Virus record (IMG/VR): IMGVR_UViG_3300022752_002813
Span: 1-21,472 of that record
Direction: 5' to 3' (one strand)
Source: a virus
DNA: 21,472 nt
Below the pieces are notes generated by a model. That model worked only from the letters and a program-made list of their open reading frames with translations. It was not told the origin of the DNA and searched no databases. Below, one piece after another: positions 6,643-16,700 of this stretch (positions are counted from its first letter, which is position 1; every line of letters begins with the position of its first letter). A program made the position numbers and the translations under genes.

Positions 6643-7194
6643 ATGAGCGGTTTAGCACCAGTTTTAACTGGATGCCATGTTTGCCGTAGCCCACTTGTAG
6701 ATCTAATTAATGCTCGTATTAAAAAGGGTATGGCCGATACGGCAATCAGTAAGTGGCTGGAGTCAGAAGGGCACTACGTCAGCAGGATTACCTTGGGGAA
6801 GCATAAACGAGAACATCTGACTTCCGACCATGAGTCGAAGCGGATTGCAGCCGCAGAAGCCCTTCAGAAGCAATCAAAGACAATAAAATTCAATGGTGAT
6901 CTTGCGTCTCTTGTGAGGGATCAGGTGGTTTCGTTGGTAGAGAGTGGGACATTAATGCCCTCCCTCGCTGAAGGCCTCCGAGCGCAGGAGATCATCGATA
7001 GGCGACAGGAGAAGTCATCAGATCGTGAACTGGCTATTGCGCTCGCTGGAATCCTTGGTGGCTCTATTGTGGTCGATGGTACCGCGACGGAGATCTCGGG
7101 CCCAACAGATACGCTTGTACAAGTTCTCGAAGCTACCGTTCAGGCTCAAATGGAGCCCGCTGATGACGGAGCAGGACTGGAACAGCTGGGATAG
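6643..7194 (+). CDS. Putative small terminase or CxxC/HTH/HxxxH DNA-binding protein
   Basis: A 183-residue protein. I take the ATG at 6643, after GGAG (6626-6629), rather than the GTG at 6613 that lies inside the fibre-tip gene. Residues 11-14 are C-H-V-C, followed by a helix-turn-helix-like stretch (about 20-50) and H54-K-R-E-H58-L. That C-x2-C ... H-x3-H arrangement around an HTH looks like a small zinc-supported DNA-binding module found in phages. The middle and C-terminal parts are helical and could mediate oligomerisation. The gene is two genes upstream of the large terminase, which is where the small subunit would be expected, so TerS is my best guess. A transcription regulator remains possible. 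Its 3' end overlaps the next gene by 32 bp. Confidence 0.5.
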   Translation: MSGLAPVLTGCHVCRSPLVDLINARIKKGMADTAISKWLESEGHYVSRITLGKHKREHLTSDHESKRIAAAEALQKQSKTIKFNGDLASLVRDQVVSLVESGTLMPSLAEGLRAQEIIDRRQEKSSDRELAIALAGILGGSIVVDGTATEISGPTDTLVQVLEATVQAQMEPADDGAGLEQLG

Positions 7195-7576
7195 GTCTAT
7201 CAAGATCGCTACACAGGCAGCTAAAGATCATTACATCCCAGTCAAATACATTAAGATTCATAAACATTTATTCACAAGCAATTGCGACCTAGGATCAACG
7301 GATACTGGTCGAAAGACCATCGAACTATGTGACGACCAGGCAGAGACTGCATTGCACGAGCTAGCGCATATCTGGTCGCAGGCAAACCATACGGAGATCT
7401 GGGTGCGTAAACTCTATCAACTACACGAAGAGTATCTCGAAGACGATGAAATTGAACTCTATCGCCGAGAAACTGAGAATCGCTATAAGGCAGCCAAAAA
7501 GATGTCCGAAGATGGCGAGCCTGTAAAAAAGAAGCGCAAGAAGCGCCGAAGGGGGAGCAAGAGGATTGTCGGTTGA
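7163..7576 (+). CDS. HExxH metallopeptidase-like protein with Lys/Arg-rich tail
   Basis: A 137-residue protein. I take the ATG at 7163, after GGAG (7152-7155); the frame is open far upstream but only inside the preceding gene. Residues 65-69 are H-E-L-A-H, the zinc-binding and catalytic motif of many metallopeptidases. H76, with the hydrophobic W80 after it, is a candidate third zinc ligand (HExxH-x6-H), as in SprT-like or similar small peptidases. A helix (about 82-115) follows, and the end (121-134) is a run of Lys and Arg. Function inferred: a small zinc peptidase, or a fold that lost activity. Placement between the putative TerS and TerL suggests a role in head assembly or packaging. The basic tail could bind DNA or the acidic scaffold. 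The gene overlaps TerL by 11 bp. Confidence 0.6.
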   Translation: MTEQDWNSWDRSIKIATQAAKDHYIPVKYIKIHKHLFTSNCDLGSTDTGRKTIELCDDQAETALHELAHIWSQANHTEIWVRKLYQLHEEYLEDDEIELYRRETENRYKAAKKMSEDGEPVKKKRKKRRRGSKRIVG

Positions 7577-9071
7577 TCTCTCTAAAGGAACCATTGCACG
7601 CGATCTGGCTCTCGGCCGCACTGACGTCGAGTTCTTTGCTGAACGTTGGCTGGGCATCAAGGGAAACCCAGGCCAAGTGGCATGGTGGACAGCCTGTGCA
7701 GAACGCGATTCCTCTGGGTGGCGACCGAAATACCTCACAACAGTCGTATCCGCTGGTAATCGTGCGGGGAAAACGTTGGCGATGGCGGTCATATGCCTAC
7801 ATCATTCCTTCTATAAACTCGGCATCAAACCTCCAGAGGATGGCCAAAACGATGCACGTCGATGGCTCACCCAGCCATACGAATGGTATCACATCGGCAT
7901 TCAGCAAGAGACTGCGGAGCTTGTTTACCGCGAGCTAACAATGATGCTGGAGGGGATTCATCCAGCGCAGAAGGGCAGAGGATGCCCACTCATCAAAGAA
8001 CTAGGACGAATTGCTACATATGACAAGAAATACAGAGGGGAATATCCATGGATTCAACTAAGCCCAGTAGTCGGCGGGGCAAACATTCACTTCCGAACGA
8101 CGCAGGACAAGGCGAAGGCGCTCCTCGGAAAAGATATGAATGGGATCTCCTTCGACGAGGCGGCCTTCGAGCCCTATCTGGATACAATCTACCAAGAGGT
8201 ACTCAACCTACGGCGGCTCTCTACTGGAGGGCCATTGCACTTCATCGGAACTCCGACGGAGGGGCATAACTTCTACGCTGATCTTTGGGAACGAGGGAAC
8301 CCAGAGAATCCTATCAAGGATGAGCAGTTCATTTCCTTCAGGCTATCGACCCGCGACAATGTCGGGTACGGACTTTCTGGAGATACATTTGAGTCAATCA
8401 TCCGACAACAAGAAGCCTACCTTATTCCGCAAAACATCGATGGTGAATTCATCGAAGCACGGAAAGCTTTTTTCTCTTCCGAATCCGTCGTCGGATGCTT
8501 CGATCCTGGGCTACATGACGATAACCCGCCTGAACGTGGACATCGATACGTCCAAGGAGTGGACCCTGGCATTTCTGCCGACGCGACCTGGAGTCTTACG
8601 CTCGACGCTACTAACCGCAATCGTATCGTTGGTGTCCGAGCTCGACGGCGAGGTGGAAAACAAACGATACCAGCAGTAGTCAATATGGTTCGAGAGAGCC
8701 ATCTGCTGTACAACCAGAGCGGAGCATTCTGCTCGACAGTGATTGATAGCACTGGACTTGGTGGACGATTGTTCCAGCAAGAGTTTAGCATCATCAAGCC
8801 AGTTCGCGGATTTGACTTTGGCGGAACCAAGGCAAAGAAGCTCGAGCTTCTATCCGACTTGAAGTCGGTAATGGATAAGAAACAGTTGGTTATGCCAAGA
8901 GACGGCGTCTGGGGAGATCTGCGACGTCAGCTACTTGGCTACCGACTCGATGATAAGAAGTTGGAACAGGACGCAGTAATGGCACTGGCCATGGCAGTCC
9001 GACAAATCGTTAGGAACCCAGAGAATCCTGTGAAAGATCCTGTGTTCAGTTATTATGGAGAGAATGATTAA
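7566..9071 (+). CDS. terL: Terminase large subunit (TerL)
   Basis: A 501-residue packaging motor and nuclease. The N-terminal ATPase has Walker A AGNRAGKT (63-70), Walker B ISFDE (194-198, with catalytic E198) and a coupling-type motif GTPTEG (228-233). The C-terminal RNase H-like nuclease shows acidic residues D333 (GVDPG), D394 (VIDSTG) and D469 (EQDAV). It pumps DNA into the prohead through the portal and cuts the concatemer. The only reasonable start is a TTG at 7566, preceded by GGGGGAG (7551-7557), because no ATG or GTG is available before Walker A. The start overlaps the metallopeptidase end, and the stop overlaps the portal start (TAATG at 9069-9073). Length is normal for the family, and all catalytic elements are present. 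Confidence 0.95.
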   Translation: MSVDLSKGTIARDLALGRTDVEFFAERWLGIKGNPGQVAWWTACAERDSSGWRPKYLTTVVSAGNRAGKTLAMAVICLHHSFYKLGIKPPEDGQNDARRWLTQPYEWYHIGIQQETAELVYRELTMMLEGIHPAQKGRGCPLIKELGRIATYDKKYRGEYPWIQLSPVVGGANIHFRTTQDKAKALLGKDMNGISFDEAAFEPYLDTIYQEVLNLRRLSTGGPLHFIGTPTEGHNFYADLWERGNPENPIKDEQFISFRLSTRDNVGYGLSGDTFESIIRQQEAYLIPQNIDGEFIEARKAFFSSESVVGCFDPGLHDDNPPERGHRYVQGVDPGISADATWSLTLDATNRNRIVGVRARRRGGKQTIPAVVNMVRESHLLYNQSGAFCSTVIDSTGLGGRLFQQEFSIIKPVRGFDFGGTKAKKLELLSDLKSVMDKKQLVMPRDGVWGDLRRQLLGYRLDDKKLEQDAVMALAMAVRQIVRNPENPVKDPVFSYYGEND

Positions 9072-11368
9072 TGGCAAAGACTAGGAAGATCCCTGCTTCA
9101 TATCAAGCGCAGGCTGGCAAGCCTACTCGTGCCATTCCTGCCCAGTATACCACTGACCCAGATGTCGCTACGCCAGAGCAGGTGCGTGCGCTTGGGCTTG
9201 CTGCCGAGAAGGGCAAAATCCTTCGTGAGGGCAAGCTCGTTAGCACGCCGATGGTCCGAGAGACCCCGCTGGTCAATTCGCTGGTCAATATTGACACCGA
9301 CATCGGTAATGCTCCAGGAAGCGTCCGCAAGCAGCCAAACAAGCGACTGCGCGGATCTGGAGCAATCAAGACTGGTGCAACCTTTGCCGATCTAAATCAG
9401 CCAGAACGTGGTATCGATATGCAGCCGTTTATTGTCGGCGATATTGATCAGTTGCCAGAACAGGCACGCGCTGCCCTCATGATGGCTCAGTCGAGCCTTG
9501 CAATGCGGAACATCCATCCAGAGGAGAACGACGAGTATGTTCTCTATCGTCAGATGCTCACGCGCCGCAACAACATGGAGTCCGAGCAGTCGCGCCTCAA
9601 GGCAATGTTCCGACGATTTGATAACCTCTACCACCCGACAACGATGACTGCGGGCGGAGCTGACCATTGGCCCGAAGATCCGAGCGCCCGACTTGCGGGC
9701 CGCGTTCACATTAGCGTCAATGTACATCCGTCCTATGTTAATATCCCAGCGTCGCTACAGGCTGTTCGCCCTGTCATCAACTACGTCCCATCTGGGACAG
9801 ACAAGGAAGCCCGAACGCTTGCAACCGAGCGAGAGCGATTGTTCTTCCGCTGGTGGGAAGAGAACGATATGGACCTGCTCCTTCAGGATGCGTGCACCCT
9901 GAAGTCCCTTTATGGGCATACGGCAGCTAAGGTCTATTGGGACCCGATCTCTAAGCTTCCACGCCTCTCGATTATCGAGGCTCCTGAGAACCTCTACCTT
10001 GGATTCGGATCGTCCGACTTCCGACGCATCGACTGGGCACTCTATGTCTACGGCCTATCGCCGCAGGCTGCCTTTGAGGAGTTCGGCATCAATACTATCC
10101 CAGTACGCGATGGTGGAAAGATGCACCTCTATACCTCAAGCAGCACCCACGATGACCCGCTTGCCAACGTCTACCGCAACAACCTGGAGCGCAACCCTCA
10201 GCGGAACCGCTCGAACTATGAGCTTCAGCAGGTTGAGGTCTACGACTACTGGTACAAGAAGCCACAGGGACCTGGCAAGCCGTCAATTGTTTGCAACGCT
10301 ATCTTTGTTGGCAACACGATGGTCAAGAATGACGAGCACCCAGAGTATGGCGGAACGATCCCGTACCTCGTGCTTCAGAATAGCCGCATTCCTGGCAGCC
10401 CATATGGTAAGCCAGAGCTTTACGACGTAGAGCAACTTCTCCGAGAGAAGGACGAGCGAATGTCGGCACAGGCGCAAATGATTGCTTCAACCGTTGGCGG
10501 TCAGATGTGGCAGCTCGTCGGACCAGAAGCTCCAGATGAAGTTCCACCGAATGCTATTCCAAAGCCAAACCGCATTGCCACGCCTGGGCCAGGGAATGAG
10601 ATCCGCTCGATTTCCCCATTCATCCCAGAGTTCCAGGTCGAAGACTTCAACCGACGTCTTGACCGAGAAATTGCTGTGGTCACGGGTCTTAATGACCTGC
10701 TCCTTGGTCTTGCGCCGAGCGCAGTCCTTGGTTCCTCGCGTGCTATTGCATCCCTCGTAGCAAACTACGAGCAGCGCATTGCCCCGAAGCGTGCGCTGCT
10801 TTACACCTGGATTAAGCAGGTATGGGAGATGACTGGCCGACTATGGGGCAAGAAAGACGGAGACGTCGAGTTTATCCTTGCAAACGAGTTCCGACTGGAG
10901 ATTACTCCGCCAGAACTTACTCCGCGAGATACGCTTGAGCTTGCTCAGACTGCCATCAATCTTGTTCAGAACCGTGTTTGGAGCGCAGAGCGCGCAATGG
11001 ATCGCGTTGGTGTCGATGACCCAGAAGGAGAAAAGGACGTCATCCGCGCTGAGCAGACTGACGCAACCCTCAACCCAGCTGCCGTTATGACCATGGCAAA
11101 TCTCATGTCGCAGTTCCAGCAGCTTCAGATGCAGGGCGTTCAGATGCAGCAACTTCAGCAGCAGCAAGCACAGGCGCTTCCGCCTGATGCTCAGGCTCAG
11201 TTTGCTGCGCAGCAAGCCAGCGCACAGAATGCGTTCATGTCACTCAATCCACCAGCAGCCGCAACGTCAAACGCGCCAGAGCTGCAAGCAAACCCACCGC
11301 AGGAGTCTCTCCCAGCTAATGCACAAGCTGGCGCAGAACTACTGCCACCTGAAGGAGCGGCCCAATAA
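9071..11368 (+). CDS. Portal protein
   Basis: A 765-residue protein that starts at the ATG overlapping the TerL stop, with GGAGAG (9056-9061) as ribosome site. The first 165 residues are a polar extension. The core (about 168-640) has the segments expected of a phage portal: helical stretches, the region GTIPYLVLQNSRIPGSPYGKPELYD, and a long helix near GLNDLLLGLAPSAVLGSSRAIASLVANYEQRIAPKR. A dodecameric ring at the head vertex is the known form; it conducts DNA and binds TerL and the head-tail connector. Residues from about 675 to the end are Gln-, Ala- and Pro-rich and probably disordered. The gene is longer than many portals because of both end extensions. It overlaps the 793-aa gene by TAATG. 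Confidence 0.92.
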   Translation: MAKTRKIPASYQAQAGKPTRAIPAQYTTDPDVATPEQVRALGLAAEKGKILREGKLVSTPMVRETPLVNSLVNIDTDIGNAPGSVRKQPNKRLRGSGAIKTGATFADLNQPERGIDMQPFIVGDIDQLPEQARAALMMAQSSLAMRNIHPEENDEYVLYRQMLTRRNNMESEQSRLKAMFRRFDNLYHPTTMTAGGADHWPEDPSARLAGRVHISVNVHPSYVNIPASLQAVRPVINYVPSGTDKEARTLATERERLFFRWWEENDMDLLLQDACTLKSLYGHTAAKVYWDPISKLPRLSIIEAPENLYLGFGSSDFRRIDWALYVYGLSPQAAFEEFGINTIPVRDGGKMHLYTSSSTHDDPLANVYRNNLERNPQRNRSNYELQQVEVYDYWYKKPQGPGKPSIVCNAIFVGNTMVKNDEHPEYGGTIPYLVLQNSRIPGSPYGKPELYDVEQLLREKDERMSAQAQMIASTVGGQMWQLVGPEAPDEVPPNAIPKPNRIATPGPGNEIRSISPFIPEFQVEDFNRRLDREIAVVTGLNDLLLGLAPSAVLGSSRAIASLVANYEQRIAPKRALLYTWIKQVWEMTGRLWGKKDGDVEFILANEFRLEITPPELTPRDTLELAQTAINLVQNRVWSAERAMDRVGVDDPEGEKDVIRAEQTDATLNPAAVMTMANLMSQFQQLQMQGVQMQQLQQQQAQALPPDAQAQFAAQQASAQNAFMSLNPPAAATSNAPELQANPPQESLPANAQAGAELLPPEGAAQ

Positions 11369-13749
11369 TGGCACGTCGAGGTCGATTCGCCCGCGCTACT
11401 GGCGGGTCAGATATTTCCAGTCTTATTAGCCAGCTGATTCAACAGCAGGCAACACGTCGCTATAATGCGATGTATGCGGCCTTTAAGAATGGCACAACGT
11501 TTGAAGGGTCTACCCCAACTGCTTCGCAGGTTATGGCGTATCTCGGCAGCGTTGCTGATATTCTTGGATACGACTCGACAACGCTTGCGTCAGAGCAGAA
11601 CAATATCCTGATCACTGGGGCAACAAATGCTGCCTCTGCTGCTGCATCTGCGTATAGCGCAGATCGTGGAAACGCAGTAAAGTATCAGGATTATATCAAT
11701 GCAAAACGTGCACTACTTGCGTTCTACACTCCTGGGAGTGATAACTATAACTCAACTCAGGCTGACATTGACAGCGCAGCATCTACATTCGTCAATGATA
11801 GCGCAAAGCTTCTTGAGTCTGGCGCCATCACTGTAGATCAATACAAGAACGCATCCCTTAATGCACTTTCTGGCATTAGCGGAGATCAGCTTGATGTAGC
11901 AACGGATAACTATCTTAAGAACCTTTATAACTACGAGCAGAAGTTTGAGCAGGCCAAACTCAACAAGACGAAGAACTATGCTGCCTACTCTAAGTGGCTA
12001 GCTGGATGGCTTAAGATCTACGAGAATGCTGGTCTTCAATCATCTTCGACCTACGCAACACTTAAGGGCGACCTTGCTCGGACTAATGAAGCTGGGTCAA
12101 ACGCTGCCGCACAAACTGCCGTAACTGACGGTGTTGCATCAATGCAGGCTGGTATCGGTCAGATTGATGCATTCTATGGACTAGTTGCAGAAACTCTTGG
12201 TATTGATCCTAAGACCGTATCTGCCGCAGATGTTGCTCGATTCTATGCTATTGCTCAAGCAACACCATCGCTTACTAAGTATAGCACCTTTATTTCACGA
12301 ACTGATCTTGCGAATCTTACAAACGGATTGCGCAGCACTTCTCTTGGCATTACGAGTTCAGCAGCATCTGGAAAGGTAACACTTGGCCAGGGAGTAATCG
12401 ATCTTCAAAATGCTGTTATTAATCTTGCTGAAAGTTATGGTCTTGATACCCTTGGTGATCGCGCAAACGTTATTACTGGAGAGTATCTCAACGATAACTT
12501 TGCTGCTAATAATGGCGTAACTGATGAGCATGAGGCAGACAAGGCGTACCTTCGAAAGCTTCAAGCAATCATTGCTGCGTATAAGGCTAAGGAAAATCTT
12601 ACAGCTACTGAAAACGATCTACTTCTTGGTCTTGAGGCAGATGCTGCCGCAATTAGCGGCGCCCTAAGCGGACAAATGCCACCAACTGGGGCAGTTGTTC
12701 TTACTGTTTCTGGCGAAGAGATTGACCTCAATGGCATTCATTCTAACGCAGAAGTAACAAAGCAAATTAATGACGGTAAAGCTGTCCAGGCATATGATAA
12801 CAGCACTGGACAATTCATCACAAGCTCAGAGCCAGGAGCACTAGTTCTTACAACTGGCAATGGCACAGTTCAGCAAGGCAATGGCGGATACTACGCTCTT
12901 ACCTATCGAACTGTCAATGGAAAAAATCAGCGCGTTGCCGTCAAGGGTGATGCTGTTCGAGACGCAAACGGTCAAGTAGTATTTGTTTACGTCAGAAGCG
13001 GATCTGGTGGAGACACCATTCTCTATGGCATTGATGGAAAGACTGTGTTCTTTGGTGATCAAGCCGACACGGTTATCACTGCATCTGGTGGTCTTGTTGG
13101 GTCATCAGAGGGTGGTTTTGTATTCAGGGGTGGCTTAAATCTTGGCGGCGCAATCCCAGCAAGCAATCCAATCATTGACTCTCGAACTGGAGAGATCGCA
13201 GCATTTGAATCTCCGACAATGGCAAAGACCTATGCTGGATATGACACAGTAACTGAGAACAATGGAATCCGAGCAGGCCTTGATGCGCAGGCAGCTGCTG
13301 AAGCTGCGAAGCCACCGCTTGTCACCATCGGTCCAGCAAACTATATGACTGATCTTATCGGTGCAGTTTTCCTCAAGCCGTTTGAAAATCTTTGGACTGG
13401 CTTGGATAATACTGTTCGACTTACTGGAGAAGTCCTCTTTGGTGAAGGCGGTCTTATTAAGAACGGACCGAAGGATGTGACTCCAATTGGACCAGCTCCA
13501 ATAGTTTTTATTCCTCCGAAGCCACCAGCGCCTGGAACAGTAAACCTTGGAACAACCAATTTGTTTGATATTCCACCAATGCCAACTGGAACGATTGGAA
13601 TTGGAACAGGTTATAACCTTACTACTGGACTTGGAACAAACAACTTGCCACCAGTCCCAACCAATACCATGATTAACACTGCATCACTAACCACTGCGCC
13701 TTCACCAGCGCCAGTGTTTGGTCCAGATGGAAAGAGGCGTAACGTTTAA
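11368..13749 (+). CDS. Unrecognised 793-aa probable virion protein
   Basis: No family recognised. The ATG overlaps the portal stop, and AAGGAG (11352-11357) precedes it. Residues 1 to about 440 are rich in Ala, Leu, Asn, Ser and Tyr and look mostly helical. Around 444-600 the sequence changes to a beta-rich, Gly-rich section (TVSGEEIDLNG through GGLVGSSEGGFVFRGGLNLGGA). From about 650 on it is Pro/Gly/Thr-rich, with PPKPPAPG at about 714-721 and an FGPDGKRRNV end, probably disordered. No signal peptide or catalytic motif is evident. It is made directly after portal and coupled to the giant protein after it, so I infer a structural or internal (ejected) head protein. A protein carried in the head and attached to portal is one possibility. 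Confidence 0.75.
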   Translation: MARRGRFARATGGSDISSLISQLIQQQATRRYNAMYAAFKNGTTFEGSTPTASQVMAYLGSVADILGYDSTTLASEQNNILITGATNAASAAASAYSADRGNAVKYQDYINAKRALLAFYTPGSDNYNSTQADIDSAASTFVNDSAKLLESGAITVDQYKNASLNALSGISGDQLDVATDNYLKNLYNYEQKFEQAKLNKTKNYAAYSKWLAGWLKIYENAGLQSSSTYATLKGDLARTNEAGSNAAAQTAVTDGVASMQAGIGQIDAFYGLVAETLGIDPKTVSAADVARFYAIAQATPSLTKYSTFISRTDLANLTNGLRSTSLGITSSAASGKVTLGQGVIDLQNAVINLAESYGLDTLGDRANVITGEYLNDNFAANNGVTDEHEADKAYLRKLQAIIAAYKAKENLTATENDLLLGLEADAAAISGALSGQMPPTGAVVLTVSGEEIDLNGIHSNAEVTKQINDGKAVQAYDNSTGQFITSSEPGALVLTTGNGTVQQGNGGYYALTYRTVNGKNQRVAVKGDAVRDANGQVVFVYVRSGSGGDTILYGIDGKTVFFGDQADTVITASGGLVGSSEGGFVFRGGLNLGGAIPASNPIIDSRTGEIAAFESPTMAKTYAGYDTVTENNGIRAGLDAQAAAEAAKPPLVTIGPANYMTDLIGAVFLKPFENLWTGLDNTVRLTGEVLFGEGGLIKNGPKDVTPIGPAPIVFIPPKPPAPGTVNLGTTNLFDIPPMPTGTIGIGTGYNLTTGLGTNNLPPVPTNTMINTASLTTAPSPAPVFGPDGKRRNV

Positions 13750-16700
13750 TGGTTAGATCAATTGGCGGATCTGGCACACCACAATATCGTCCTGGCTCCA
13801 TTGGCGGGGCTACTGGCGGACTGAATCAGAAGCAGCCTGATGTAACAAACATCGGGCGCCTTCAGTTGTCCGCAGGGCAGCCTCCGAACGAGCCAGACTT
13901 CGGGAAAATGCTAAGTGGCGTTCCAGTACTAGGACAGATCGGACAAGCCGTAGGGGCCGTCGGAGGTGCCATTGGCGGGGCTCTAGGAGGACTCCTAGAC
14001 GTGGCTTCTGCCCCAGTACGCTTTGTTGAGAAGGAAATTGCTGGTCGAACCCGTGTCGAGCTTGCAAAGGCTGGCGCCATTGGTACTGGCGAAGGGATCA
14101 AGGACATCCCTGTTATTGGGACTCTTACTGGTGCCCTTCGTGTAAATAAGACTGTTGATCAAATGGCAAAGCAGGGATCAAGCACTGACGAAATTCTTGC
14201 CTATATGGAGAAGAATCAGATCGGTGGATTCTCTGAAGACGGGTTGCAAAATTTTGTTGGCGGTCTTGTACTTGATCCAATAAACCTTATTGGCGGAGAA
14301 GTAGTTAAGCCATTCATCTATGCAAAGAAGGCTGGAAAGATTGCCAAACTTGCAGAAGCTGGCGTTAAGATCGGTGCAGAAGATGCAGCATTCCTGGCAA
14401 AGCATGATTTTGCTGGTGGTCTATACAATGCGACATTTGGCAAGGCGTCTGGAAAGCTTGCTCAAATCGGCAGCGCAGTACGCGGGCCTCTTATTGCTGC
14501 TATTCAAAAAGAACATGGCATTGATCGTCTTCGTGCAATTGAGGGACGACTTGGCGCAGACGGATCAGAGACATTTGTCCGCAACTACCAGAACGGAACT
14601 GCAAACATTGCTCGCGCAACAACGCGAGATCTTATTAGCTCACTAACCCAGGGGAATGCTGACGCTGCTGTAACATTTGCAGTCACGCGAACCATTGAAT
14701 CGATTGACGAGATTGGACGAGTTGATGATGCGATTATTGACAACGTTGCTGCAATTCTTGGTATCACTAAAAACGATGCTCGCAGCTTTACGGCAAAGGT
14801 TGCAGAACTACGAGTAAGCGGCGACCTTGACAAGCTTGCTGCCTTTCAAGATTCCTACATTAAGAAGATCGTTGATACTGAGATTGCTGGAAAGGCTCGA
14901 TACCTTCGATCAGACAAGCAGATTGAGGCGTTTGGTGGCGCATCGCGTAAAGAGATTGAGTCTGGTGCACGCGGCCGCATTAACCGAGAGATGCTTGAGC
15001 TTGATCGATTTGCTACTAGCGAAGATCTTTGGAAGCATACTTACACCAAATGGATGGCCCAGGGTGCTGGCGTTACTGAGGCAAAGGCCGCAGATCTTGC
15101 AGACGCAGCATGGAAGGCCGCCAAGGGGGATCGCTCCGCACTGATGCGTGAGCTCGACATTACCCGCCAGGCTGCCTTTGGTTCACTTGCGTCAAAAACC
15201 GCAAAGCTTCGCAAGCGACTCAAAGGAGATCTTGGCCGACTAACCGTTATCAGCAAGCGCAGTCTTACGACCAGCGTTGTCAAGGGGATTGAGCGAGACT
15301 TTGAAATCCTCACTGGTCTTGGCCCAGAAAGCCTTACGGGCGGGAAAAATATCTATGCAGTTACGCTTACACTAAATCAACCAAAGATACGAAAGGAATT
15401 CGTTGAGGGGGTACGTTCTAGATTTGGCGATGAGTTTGCAGATCAAGTTCAAAAAGAGTTCGATGACGCTGCCGCTATACTTGGACGACTTGATCTAGAC
15501 AAACCAAAAACTACCACGTTTAGGGGGGAAGTAATTGAATATGCTGAAGGCCCAACTCGGAAGGAACTTGTTGCCGCTGGTCGAGAACGCGCAGCTGCAA
15601 TCCGTGAGATCTACCTTACTGCCTATGCCAAGGTTATCGTTCGCAACTTCGATGAGGCTGACGCACTCTTTGGACGTGGCAACCTAAAGAACCTTCGGTG
15701 GGAAGAGGTTCGTCGATTCGTCAAGCAGGCTCGACGCGACAATATTCTCGTCAGCGACTACCTGCCAAAGAACATCCCAGCAAACGTGCAGAAGCTTATT
15801 GATGAAGCACAGCAGGCTGGGTACACGCTTGGCCTTGCCCCTGAGAGTGGCGTTGGCAAGCAACTCATTCCTATAACAATGGCAGATGGTCGAACAAAAC
15901 TAGCCCCAGTCTCGACCATCTTCTCCGACGCCGTCGATGGATTCGGCGATGAGATCCTTGGCGTGACCACTGGATCTGCTGGGTCAGGAAAGCTTGCAAA
16001 GCTCAACCGACTACAGTCCATTGCCGACACGTGGCTTAACCCGTTCAGCAACCGTGCTGTACAGCAGAACGCCATCGAGCGTATGTTCACGCTTTCTGGC
16101 GGGCGACTGACTCGACGCGAAGCAATGCGCATCTACATTGCGCTGATCGACAAGGCGCTTGAGGCCGAGACGAGCATCCGTGGCCTAGGGCGAGACCAGA
16201 TCGACGCCGTCTTCAAGGACGTCCTTGGGGCTAAGAATCTCCAGGATGCTGGATTTAAGTTCGCCGACTCCGACCCGCAGCGTCTAGTGATGATTGCCCT
16301 TGAAGGCGATCTAAAGAATGTTGGCGTGACTCAGAAGATTTCTGGTAAAGTTAAGACATTCGTACCTGACGTTACCCTTATTACTGACCGATATTATGGA
16401 AATGTTAAGTTCCGTTATAATCCGTACTTTAACCTTGCCCAAGAGCGCATTGAGCCGTTCTTCTTCAACTATCTCCGTGGCATTCGACCAACGGTTAAGG
16501 AGATCTTGACGGGCAAGGCTGGGGCAACTCAAAAGACGATTATCGAGAATGCCGAGTTTACTCAGGCAATGCTTGGGTCGGCGAACTCAGTGACCCGCGA
16601 AGCGGTTGATCAGTCGCTTCTCCTTTCACGAGCAGATGCCGCAATGGCACGAACACTGGACAAGGAAGCTCCGCAGCTAGGAAATGCCGTCAGCCGAGCC

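Noticed and set aside
7525-7531. A AAA AAG slippery heptamer in frame near the end of the HExxH gene
   Set aside because: A -1 shift would enter a frame inside TerL that is not the TerL frame and gives no recognisable product. Lys codons in the basic tail explain the A-run.
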